From: Scenedesmus sp. ARA3
Lineage: Eukaryota > Chlorophyta > Chlorophyceae > Sphaeropleales > Scenedesmaceae
Direction: 5' to 3'
Length of the DNA: 52,922 bases
NCBI GenBank assembly: GCA_004335835.1
Contig: RWJK01001188.1
Coordinates: 1 to 52,922, forward strand
Shown in pieces: positions 34,382 through 45,891 of this stretch. Under the pieces are notes generated by a model, which was given only the letters and a program-made list of their open reading frames with translations, had not been told where the DNA came from and ran no database searches. A program made the position numbers and the translations under genes. Positions within the stretch are counted from its first letter, which is position 1; each line of letters starts with the position of its first letter.

Positions 34382-35353
34382 GGCGCCAAGTTGCGCTGCA
34401 GTGTTAACCCAACCAGGTAATGACAGCTAATATAAACGCCTGTTATAAAAAGCAAACCTCAGATTTGGACAGAGACCGAGACTAGCCGGCAAGCCGAGCT
34501 CGGCCAGCGCGGGAAGGGCGCGCTAATACGTATGCTTTTTATGGAGCTTGAGATGAGCCCTTTGCAAAAGTAAGTGCTTGTATTACGCTTGTAGACGAAT
34601 TCACTCTGCTGTGGCGACTGCTGGCCAAACGCAGTCAAAATGCCAGTGTTGTGATGCGCGTTAAACACTGCTCGCATGGATAGCAAACACGCCCGACACG
34701 TTCACAGGATTGAGTAGGCGTAATAGATGGCTCATTGGCTGGTTGTGGGTCCATCATTGCTTTGAAGCACCGATGCCGTTGCACGCTATCCGAGAAAGAG
34801 TGCAGTGAAGGGAGACCGTCCACATGTTGCATGCAAGTATTGACATGAGTGAATTTGACACCAAAGTGCTGGTGAATGCAATTCGCCTGCACACCGGGTG
34901 TGCAGCTGCGTCCACCGCCGGTACAGGGCTGAGCCATGTGAAGGTTGGGTCGGGTGTGGATTGCAAGGACCGCGCTATGTCAAGCATTAGATGCAGCAAA
35001 ACATGCATGTGGTGAAAGTCTAAAGGAGCACACTCGCTGCGTGTTACAACGACGTCAGAGTGCAAGAATTGTATGGGACCCTGCTGTTCCTCCCAGTGCT
35101 GCCAAGCATAGCTGTAGGTCGCGCTCCCAGCAAAAGCACACCATGTCAGGCTTCCAAAAGAGCAGAAGAGCTTTGGTGGCATCAAGCGTAAGACATTGTG
35201 AAAGTAAGAAGTTGATCACACACAAGATAACAGTTGACAGCCACAGCCAACACCTTGCACTCAGAACTTGATGCTGTGCACTTGACAGAGTTCAACATAA
35301 GCATGCAAGACAGGACAACGCTGCCAGTTTGCAACCCTGCCGTCAGAACGCTG
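34382..35353. other. P5B ATPase 3' region and lipase promoter
   Basis: About 1 kb between two tandem minus-strand genes. TTACA at 35044-35048 (TGTAA on the minus strand) is a likely poly(A) signal for the ATPase. The part nearest the lipase (about 34390-34700) would hold its promoter. No exon is seen. Confidence 0.5.
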
Positions 35354-38300
35354 CTATAGCAGAGCAGCACCAGATGGTGGCTGCAAACTTGGCACATGCA
35401 GCCCGTTAGCAGGCGAGTGCTTCGGCAGCGGCATACCGATGTGCATCGGGTGCAGCAGCCCCTGCCGCAGCACAGGATCTGTTGTGCTGCGCCGCCGCTG
35501 CAGCCAACCGGAACTCTTCGCCCTGTCTATCAGCCGCAACCCGTATGTGCTGCCCAGCTCAGCCAGCAATGCCACTGCCGCATTGACCACCATGATCAGC
35601 AGCAGGCCAGCCCTGAATGCAGTGGGCAGGCCGTCAGGTGGGCCGCGCCCCACCATGGTCTGCACCTTGGTGGTGAATGCGTCCACGCTGAACAAGCTGT
35701 AGATCAGGAACATAACCTGCAGGATCATCGCTACCAGCATGCCCACATTGGTCCACAGAGGTTGCCTGCAAGGCAGCAGCAGCAGCAGCAGCAGCAGCAC
35801 ACAAGAAAGACATGCGTGACACAGGGTAGTGGAAAACAACGCAAACATAGCGACTTGGATGGCCAGCAGCTAGCACCGGCAACGGTGGCAGCATCACCAA
35901 CAGCAAGCAGTGTTACGATCAGCAGGCTGCCAGAAACGAGGATTTCCACACCACCAAGCAGCACCTTCTCCAAAGGCACGCCTGCTACGCACCTGTGTGG
36001 GTACCCCTTGTTGAACACAACCCCCAGGATGATGAACTGCGCCAAGTTGATGAGGTAGATCACCGTCGTCTCCGGCGCCTTGTAGGTGCGCAGGTCTGGC
36101 ATGCCAATGGTGGACTTGTACCAAGGAATGCGGCGCATGGCGCGCAGTGCAATCAACTGCAGGTATACAAGCGCAAACACCTTCCGTGAGCAGCCCAGAC
36201 AGGCACGATAACAGGAGCACATAGAAAAGGCAAGCACATTCGTGTCAAACGCAGACTGACTTGCAGTAAACAAGCAAACCTGCCAAAGCAGCGATGCACA
36301 TCAACAATGGTGGGCAACGGGGTCCGCATATTGCTGGAACGCCAGCGCCTTTCAGTGGTACGGTTCAAGACATTCAAGATTTCGCCTGGTTAACACAGAA
36401 TACTCCACCCTCGCGTGTCGTAACGCGTTGATTCTACACAGTGCATCATGTTCACGCCAGCTTAGGTCCTCTGCTTACATGTATAATGCAACCTCATGTA
36501 ATGTTTATGTCTACAGCCGCCCCACCTGGAACACGATGACCACTGCAATTTGCAGCAGCAGCGACAGTATCAGCGGCAACGACAGCACCCGGCCAACCGG
36601 CTTGGCGCGGGCCAGCTCCTTGCGGGGCTTGGTGTAGCCCATGAGTGCTGCCAGGATGGTGATGTAGAACAGGTCCTGCAAGCACCAGCAGCAGCATGCA
36701 CACGAAACACATTTGGTTTCAGCCTGCTGGCCTGCCACAGCATGCCGCTGCTGCAGCTGCCAGTAAGCTTCGAAGCAATGCAACCAGAAGCGGATGCTGT
36801 GCAGGGTTGCGCCAACTGCAATGCGTGACACTGCACCACGCCTCACACTGCCCCTCCTCTGCTCCCACACACCTGTATGAGGTACTGGTAGTTGCCCATC
36901 TGCAGGCCGTGCGTGTACATGAGGTTGGTGGCGAACGCCTGCGCCATGGCGTAGCCCACAATGAACTGGAAGATCTGGTACGTGGCCAGCAGCGCGCAGC
37001 GGCCCTCAGCCACCACCGAGATCATGCTGGTGATGCTCTGCTGCCGGCTGGTCATGGGCGCAGCCACGCTTGCCTCCGCCTCACACAGCGACACGCCTGC
37101 AGGGATAGACGCAGCAGCAGAGGTGTTACTTGACCCCACAGCGCTGGAAAGCGCCCAAACAGCTGCCCGGCATAATGCGCTTTGATGGCAGCAAACCATC
37201 CGCACCCACCAATGCGGCAAAGACAAGCAACAATCTCGCCCCTCCATCAACCACACCTTCAATCAACAACTCACCGACATGCGCAGCTTTCAGCGCGCCG
37301 CAGTCGTTCGCGCCGTCGCCGCAGAAGCCCACGTGCAGGCCCAGCTTGGGGCAGCCTGGCGCCGCAGCCGTCTGCAGGCCGCTGCCCAGCAGCTCCATGA
37401 GGTCGCGCTTGTTGTCGGGGCTCATGCGCGCAAACACGGTGCCGCGGCGCAGCATGGGCTGCAGCAGCTCCGCGTCGAACGGCGGCGCCAGCAGCGCGTC
37501 AAAGCCCTTGCCAGTCACGGCGCACTCCAGCTCGCCCATCATGACCTGGCCAGAGAATGACAGCAGCAGGATTCTGTGAGCAGTTGTGTAGACTGGCAGA
37601 TGTGCCCCAAGGCTAGAGCACCCGCAGCTAGCCTATTTGCAGGAATACCGCATGCTGTAACCACAGCCTGTGCTAGCCAGTTGCGTCGCGGGACAACTCG
37701 CATTATCCAGCCAGAGCATACTGCAGCACTTTGAGAAGGTCAGTCAGGCACCTGGCCGTACCTGTGGCAGCACTGCTGTGCGGGTCACGCTGGCGTTCAC
37801 GCTGCCGTCCGGGTACAGCACGCTCAGCGACACTGGGCATGCATCCACAGGCTGCCCGGGTGGTGCCGCATCCATCAGCAGCACTGGCCGGCCCTCAGGC
37901 AGGATGTTGCACTGATGCGCTACTGACACTGCAGTGCGCACATGGTCGCCTGTCACCATGGCGGTGCGGATCTGCAGGGATAGCCAAACAGCAGCAGCAG
38001 CAGCGGTGGCAGCACATCAGCTGGAGTCAGCTCATGCTGCCAGGAAATGCGGTGCATGAATGCTCCAGCTACACCTGAGCAGCAGCAGATCAGTGCAGCG
38101 ACTGCTCTGGCCCAAGCAGCTGCAGCTCAAGGACTACGCAGCGTCGACTGCACCATCACACCAACTGTCAGCGAACCCACCTGCGCTTTCTGCAGCGCCT
38201 GTATCGCGCCAGCAGTGTCCGGCCTCAGCGGGTTAGCCAGCACAGCCAGGCCCGTGAGCTCCAGCTGCACCGCCGCCTCCAGCTGCTGCTGGCTGTACGA

Positions 38301-41300
38301 AGACAGCGCGCCGTCTGGCAAGCTGCCAGGCACCACCACACCCCTGGCTAGGGCCAGCACGCGCAGCCCCTCCCTGGTGTACTCTGCCAGCAGCCGGTCA
38401 AAGTCTGGCGGCAGCGATGAGGCTGCAACAAGCGACTTGATCATCTCCGGGCTGCCCTTTGCATACAGCACATGCGTGGCGCCAGGCACGGCAGCAGCGA
38501 GCGACTGCGCTGCAGGCGCAGGCGCAGCCAGCGACACCAGCGGCCCTGACATGTGGCTGTCCAGCAGGTTGGCAGTTGCTGCTGCTGCTGCTGCTGGGCT
38601 GCCGGATCCACCTGTTGGTCCTGCAGCCGCGCCTGTGCCTGCCACTCCAAGCTGCACCACGACCAGGTTGCGCTGCAGCTGGCTGCTGAACTCAAAGCGC
38701 CGCACCACAGCCACTGCTGCAGCAGGCCGTCCTGGCGGGTGCACAACTGCCAGCTGCTGCGGTGCATGGGCTGTTGCAGCAGCTGCAGGTGAGTACTGGC
38801 CGTCCTCTTTGTCTACTAGGCTCCAGCCACTAGCAGCAAAGAGCTTCTGGTCCAGTGGATCTCCAACCAGTGTGTCCCCCAGCAGTGCCAGCCCATGGCA
38901 GCTTGCAAGCAGCTGCGGCACGTCTGGCGGCAGCAGCTGCATGTCTGTGCTGGGCGGCTCAAAGCGGCCGTTGTTGACTGGCACAATGCTCTGCAGCTCC
39001 AGGCCCTGCACTGTCAGGGTGCCTGCAGGTGGCACAATCAGGCAGTCGCAAGTGTTAAGACACACCAGCTTAGCAACAAGGTGAACACAAGCAGAAACCA
39101 GCAGGCCACAGCGGTCCTGCAACAAGAGAAGGCAACATGTCGCAGTAGCTGCAGCACTCTTCACCAATCACAGCTAAAGAGCTCAGACTGCCGCAAAGAG
39201 CACAAAAGCACGCTACCACTCACCAGTCTTGTCGAAGCAGACCACATCCAGCTGCCCTGCCAGGGTGATGGTGTGCGGCCCCGTGACATAGATGCCGATC
39301 TTCCGCAGGCGGCCGATACTGAACACCGTGGCGATTGTCAGGCACGCTGGCAGCGCTGGCGGCACTGCAATGGTGATCATGTCGAAGAAGCGCACCACAA
39401 TGCGTGTGGGCTCCGCGCCAATGCTCGCCAGCACGACAGCAGCCCAGATGAAGATGCCGATGCACGCCACCTGCGGCATCACACAGCTCATGTCAGCGCA
39501 CACCACATGACAGCAAGCACGCAGCGCGAGTCACAGTTGCAGCAGCAACCCACAGCCAAACCACAAGTGCGTGCACGATGGTCATCAACTGCGACTGTGC
39601 AGCCTGTCCTGCAAGCCGCTGCTGTGGCAGCTGGCGCAGCACTCACCAGCATGACGCCAATGAACTTGAGGCTGTCGCTGATGAAGCTCTCGCTGCCGTC
39701 CCTTGGGTACAGGATGGACCTGCAAGCCATGCACCAGCAGCACGACTGAGCAACCAGCGCAACACCAGAGCTCGGCGTCACAGCCCCAGCACTAAGTGCA
39801 CCAACGCAGGTGGTACGTGAAACACCATGTGGCATGTCATATTGCGCAGCTTCCTCGCTGCAAGCTGTGACCTGCGTCCTTATCCAAACACCCCCAATGC
39901 CAGCCAGCACACCTCAGCAGCTGCCCCTTGGCGCTGTAGAAGCGTGTACGTGCCACCATGGCCAGAGCACAGCCGCCTGTAGAGGCAGACGGGCTGAGGC
40001 CCAAGCCGCTGTAGCTGGTGCCCGGTGCACGTGCCTGCGCCACCTGCGTCCCTCCGTACAGCGTGCAGCTGGAGTGCTTGTCGGGGCAGTAGCCTGAGCC
40101 CTCCACCGAGGGGTTGTAGGGCACCTTGCGCACAGGGACAGACTCGCCTGCAGGCAGTAGAGCATAGCTAGTTAGCAAGTGAAAGGCGCGCCACTGCCAG
40201 CGGACTGGCTCATCCATGTGACTGCAAGCTGCACACTCAGCGTGTACATGCCGCACCAATGGCAAGCTGCGCAGAATCCGCTGTGCGCTCACTGCGGCAG
40301 CCGTTGCCAGCAACTATTTTGCCACCAAGCACTGCTGCACAGCAAGCACCAGCTGCCACCCACCTGTGAGCATGTTCTCGTCGACGATGCACTCGCCGTT
40401 CAGCAGCACGCAGTCTGCTGGCAGAGTCCCAGGCACCACAGCAATGATGTCGCCAGGCACCAGCGTCTGCGATGGCATCAGCTTGAAGGAGCCGCCACGC
40501 AACACCTCAACCTGCGGCACAAAGAGACATCCACCGTTTGATGAGTCTGCAAAACGGGTGCAGTCCACAAATTTTGTGCGTATGCAAACCTGCCTGCAGA
40601 ACATAGAGCCACAGCAGCAGCAACAGCCAACCACGCAATGGAGATACAGTACCAGCAACAGTGCACCAGCGGCACGCCATGCAGCTGCACACCCACCATG
40701 CAGGAGAAGTGTGCGATGTCTGCCAGGCGCTTCATGTTCTGGTGCGTCTCCACCGCGCTGGTGATGATGGAGAACCAGGTGATGACCAGGATGCACACCG
40801 CATATGTGTAGTACTGGTCGCCAGCCACCCAGATGATGATGGAGAAGTACTGAAACACATAGAAGGGGTGCCACATCTCGTCAGCAATCAGCGCTGCCAC
40901 GCTCTTGACAGGGATGGCCATCTCGTTGCTGCCGTAGTGCTGCTGCCTGTCGCCCAGCTGCCAATCATGCTCCTCCAGTACCCTGCCACAAGCAGCGAGA
41001 GCAGCGGCAGAAGGGACAGAAGCAGCAGCATGGGGGCCACTGCAGCTGACAGCATATGCTTGCGCCCCTTTGAGCAGTGTATCCATGTGCCAGGTCATGC
41101 TACTGCGATAGCATGCCATAGTCACATGCTGCAAAAAAAGCATGCTGGAAATATGCTGCTGCAAGAGCGTGCCTGACACACAACCCTGGCCTGCTCTATT
41201 GGTGCAGCAATTGCTGATGATGTGGGGTTTGACGGGTTTAGCCAGTTCAAGACGTGGTGTTGCCAACACCCAGCTGCTGCTTGCGCACCTGGGGTCCTTG

Positions 41301-42762
41301 GACACTGCCATGCGGGTGGCGCTGGCTTGCAGCTGCGTGTTGAACGCTTTGGGCACATCCGGCACAGGCAGGAACTTGTCTGCTGACTCAACATAGAAGT
41401 ACCTGCCACAGCGGTACTCCAGCAGCCGCTGCTGCAGTGGGAAGCCCTGCAAAGACAAGCAAGCAAGCAAGCAGCCACCTTAAATGGATGCTGCTGTGCT
41501 TATGCGGTGGCTGCTCACACACCAGCCGTACCTATTCGCTGCTAGCAGCACATGCTGGTTGCTGTCTGCTGTTGCCGGCATGCACCTGTCGCGCTGTCAG
41601 CAAGAGGCTAGTTGTGAGTCATCACATTGAACTGCGTGTTGCTTGTTCCCTGCCTGCCCGCCAGCCAGCTGGTACTGCCCCTGCTGCTGTTTGCAGATGG
41701 CTGTTGCCCATCCTCCTGCTGCTGCTTTGCTGCTCCTGCTGCGGCTGCGCATCAGAATACAGTCACACATCCACTGCTTGCAGCTGCTCACCGCCTCAAC
41801 CAGCAGGTCTGGGTGCTGCTGTGGTGAAAGGTACGGGTGACTGGCCGCAGGTGATGGCTGCAGCACCTCCACGTCGTGCAGGCTGACACGCCCATCCAGC
41901 AGCTGCAGGCAAAGAGGCAAACACAAGCCGTGGTGGGTGCTGCAAGTATATTTGGGCGCTCCCTGTAGAGCACCTAAGAGCGGCAGAATATACACGTATC
42001 AGCTGCAGATAATGCGAAAGGCACACTGCTACGACTGGTGCAACAGCTCAATCATGCCCGGCACTTCCTGCCTTAGCGCTGATCAGCACGGTGTCCATGT
42101 TCTATTGCTCAGCACGCCAGAGTGCAGGCTGGCCTGTGGTGCCGCAGCACAACTGCACTCACTGCAGTAGTACAGCAGCTGCTGTGGCCAACTCACCGTA
42201 ACACGCACGAACTTGGCCTGCTTCAGAGGACACCGGCTGAGCCGCAGTGCTGTTCTGACCCGCAGTGACCACTTGGCCACTAGGAACAGCACCCCAAAAG
42301 TGCAGACCCCAAGCACCAGAAACAGCAGCTGCTTGTACCATGGTGACGTGAAGCCTTCAAAGGACAGAATCTCCTGCACGTGCAGGCAGACAACAGCACC
42401 ACAGCAACTGACAGGGGAAGGCTGATGTGGGAGTTGAACTGACAGCAAGCCAGCACTTCTCCCCCAGCCGTCTGCTGCTACGTGGGAGACGGCCTGTCTT
42501 TGTCCAACAATCTTTTAATGGCATATTATCAACTTCCAGGCGTGGACAGCATCCAGTAAGTCGATATACAAGTGCGTGGAGCCCTGCTGATGTCGCTGAC
42601 TGCGGGTACCTTGTCCTCCCCGGCGAACACATCAACAGTGGGACGATGCAAGCGCTGGAGTCGCTGCTTATCTTGCTTAAGGCCTGTTAAAGGCTGCTCT
42701 ACTTCAAAGTGCTGCACGTTCGGATGCAGTTCTTCATCGTGCAGCACAAAGTTGCTGCCCAT
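35354..42762 (-). CDS. P5B-type ATPase (ATP13A2-like)
   Basis: P-type ATPase of the P5B group; animal ATP13A2 exports polyamines from late endosomes/lysosomes, so a vacuolar or endosomal polyamine role is inferred. Sixteen exons give 1261 aa, within the family range: 42610-42762, 42197-42373, 41867-41902, 41289-41446, 40697-40982, 40364-40511, 39913-40147, 39647-39719, 39224-39470, 38181-39022, 37762-37971, 37275-37545, 36873-37096, 36526-36675, 35993-36156 and 35354-35765. Diagnostic motifs: actuator loop TGES at 319-322 (split by an intron), PPALP at 459-463, the P5B membrane signature, DKTGT with phosphorylated Asp502 (split by an intron), KGSPEM, MVTGDH and the hinge GDGAND at 931-936. 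Six C-terminal membrane helices follow. The N domain has an Ala/Pro-rich insert around residues 590-640 encoded by CAG-type triplets. The 36 nt exon at 41867-41902 is the least certain. Confidence 0.92.
35774..35797 (-). repeat. (CTG)8 sense-strand tract before the last P5B exon
   Basis: Written as CAG on the plus strand; in the transcript it is CTG and ends eight bases before the acceptor of the exon starting at 35765. Confidence 0.95.
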
Positions 42763-45700
42763 CGCGTTCAATTATGTGAAAATACCATTTATCATGTACG
42801 TGAGAGCCTCTCAGTTGCACTGCACACACGATTTCATGTTGCGAGCAGGTGCTGCTGCCCCTGTGCCAATTGTCTGTTTGGCAGCTCCTGCCTCAGCAGC
42901 AGGTCAGCACGTCCAACAAACCCAAGCAGACTGAAACAATGACCATCGGCATCTGTGCATTCCACTTTAGTCTTGTGAGTTGCTGAGTTGGGCTGAACCC
43001 AGCCTGAACCTGGGCTGAACCTGAAGTGACGTGACGCGACAGGACGTGAAGCTGCTTCACTGTCAGAAGCAGTTGATCAGCATGCTATACTAGGATGAGC
43101 TTCCCACACCAGCACGCAAGGCATGCTAGTGTGGGTATCTGTATCAAGCAGTACAGCTGCAACGCTTGGCCAGGCTGTGTGGTCCAATAGTGCCCAGCAG
43201 TGAGCACTGGTGTCACCCGGCGAAAGTATGTGACACTGCTGCTTCTCCCAAGTGCAGGACGCCAGCCCACAGACATCACAATAAGCCGCATGTGTTTGGA
43301 AGTTGCTCTTCAGTAAATGTATGGTAACCCTACTTTGAAGGGCTGCCAGCTTTGCTGCTTGTGCCTGCTTGCTGTCATTGTCACAATTGCTGCACGGCAT
43401 GGCGCAGCAGCAGCTCACCTGCACCACTTCCTTACGCTTTTCCTCCACCCAGTGGACTCAGGGCAGCAGGCGTGCTGTGATACTAGCCGGCATGCTGCAC
43501 CAGTGCATCTAGGCTACTGCCAGCAGTGCTGCAGCCTCGTGGCAGGCTCACCTGCTTCTTTTCGATGTGTGGACCTGCATGGCAGCAGTTGCATGCCTGA
43601 GTTAGCTGCAGCACTGAAACCTGACCAGCAGTCATAAGCTGCATATGCGTCCCAACAGGTGCCAGCCCATGGATGTTGTCAACACCCAGAACCAGCATGC
43701 CTCAGCCTGACTGTGTCAGGAGCCTGAGCCCAGTGAGCCCAGTGGGTCCTGATCCGGGGCATTGCTGCGGCTGGTATTATAATGCCATTCAGCTGCATGT
43801 CGACTTGAATAAAGTTTGCCTGCTGAGCAACAGGAGTATTTACTGGATCACACACGCCTTGCAAGCTGAGATGTGTGTGTTGACTCTGCCACTCCACACT
43901 GCCAGGTGCTAGTCGACAGTCAGCTGCCATGCTGCCCGCTGGCCGTGCACTCCTATGCTGAACTGGTCTCAGCATGTGCACCCTTACACTATAATCTTAT
44001 ACTATATTGTTACAAGGCACGGGCTGGCCACATCCTAAGTGCTGACTCACCTGGTTCCAGAAGAAATGCTGTAGGCGCTCCACTGGGAGCAGTATGCAGT
44101 CCAGGACGTGGGGAGCATGGACCAGGGCTCCTGCAGCCGCCTGGACTAAGTGGATCGTGCAGCATACTATTACTTCGGCTACATGACCAAGCCATGCCTT
44201 GACCGGCTAGCTGCAGGACCACGTGGAGCGTTATGCACTGGCTGGGCTGCTGCTGGCATGCAGGTTCTGTTTTGTCCTTCTGACTATATAGCACTGAAAC
44301 ATTGTTAAATGTCCCATTAAACCGTTTTGGACCAAGTTAGGGGTGTTGGTGTGCTTGCGCGAACATGTGGCGGCCGTGTACCACATGTCCGTTTCCAAGA
44401 AGCAAACCCTAGTCTACAGCACCGAGCCAAATACAGCCCGCTCTCGCTTTAACACTGTAATAAATGTTATGATGGATTCGGGACGGCTGCGCTGCGTTCA
44501 GTCTACACGGGTCTCACCTGCAGCGACTACTGCTGCAGGGCTGAAGAACAGCGCGTGCGATGTGCAGATAGGTAAGGTGCCGGCGCTTGACAGGCAACAA
44601 ATGTCCAAAACATATTGCAAATAAGCCTACCTGGATGCTTTGTCTGGTGACTACCCGAGTGGCAGCCAGGTGTTGCGCATGCTGCAGCATGATGCTGGCA
44701 GCAACCATTGGGCACATGGACACGACTGCATTTCCTTTTGCATGCTCCAAACGTTACAAAACTTGAACACAACACATGTCACATCCTGTCAACGCAACGC
44801 AGTTACCTGCATCTCGGACAACACCAGACAACCCTGACGTCAGTCACATGTAGAATCGTGGTCACTGCAGCACCTGTAGATGTCATCACCAACACGCTGC
44901 AGAACGTTGCACGACTTGCTGAATGATCGAGGCCAGAAGCTGCAGCCCACAAGTGTGCAGCACAAAAGAGTCAGCATGGTGCGCTGTATGCAACACAACA
45001 GCAGAAGGTTTCCTCAACAAGTACGGGTAAAACAAAAGCTTGCTGAAGCAACCAAATCCACAACGCTGGTGGCTACTCGTCCCAACACACAAAACGTCTC
45101 CCCCCAACACGCACAACTTTGCGTGCCATACATCAGCCCAATGCTGATTCTAGCAGCCGTGCGCACATCATCAAGCACACAGCTGAACCTGCAGGCCAAT
45201 GGCAGCCACCTGCCATATGGTGACAACACGTCGAGGGTGATGTCGGCTGAAACAACCAACACGACCATGCCTTTCTGGAAGTAATTAGAGGTAAAGAATG
45301 TGGGAACTCACACATGTACCTGTTGCCCCTAGTACTGCCCATACATAGAGCTTACACAGCAACACAAACAAAAAGGCGGCCGCACGACTCTAACCGCAAA
45401 TCCCACAGACAAAACGCTGCTGGCCGTGCAAGCTGCTACCCTGCTCGCAGTCCTTCAAAGGACAGCTGTTAGAAGCTCATACTTGACACATGTTGCATTT
45501 CCACTCTAAGTTGGAGTCAGAATAAAATTACAACTGCAAGTTGCAACGCTGCAGTTGTGTCAACAAGGGCCAGAAACTGCCAATGCAAAAATGGAAAACA
45601 GCCAGCAGCTGCAGCAGCTGCAGCAGCTTTGATTAGCTGTCAGCACCTATGCATGCACCTGCCGACAGAGGTAGAATGGCCGGCTGCCAACAGTGCCTGT

Positions 45701-45891
45701 TCCGCTTATTCTACATCAGCACACGGCACATGTGCAGGTGCATACGCACACATCAGCACACAGGCACTGCTGACAGGTGCACAGCCACCACAGCTCAGTC
45801 TACAGCCTTTGCTAGTCCACTGGAGCCTGTAGCAGGCCATGTAGTGCAAAATGCCATTCCCCGTCACCTGCCCCAGCACTCCTGCTTGCTG
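42763..45891. other. 3.1 kb between P5B start and R3HCC1L end
   Basis: Holds the P5B promoter (right of 42762) and the R3HCC1L 3' region; TTACA at 45528-45532 (TGTAA on the minus strand) is its likely poly(A) motif. Minus-strand segments at 44051-44130, 43552-43574 and 43419-43456 look like phase-compatible exons of an unknown small gene, but they match nothing I recognise and I do not call them as a CDS. The rest shows nothing. Confidence 0.45.

Noticed and set aside
38047..39084. 345-codon open reading on the plus strand
   Set aside because: It is antisense to the largest P5B exon, whose minus-strand product carries DKTGT-flanking and KGSPE motifs; the plus reading is Ala/Ser/Cys-rich without motifs.
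43077..43448. 123-codon minus-strand reading as a whole gene
   Set aside because: Only its first 12 codons look protein-like (HWVEEKRKEVVQ) and these end at a GTGAGC donor; the rest looks intronic.
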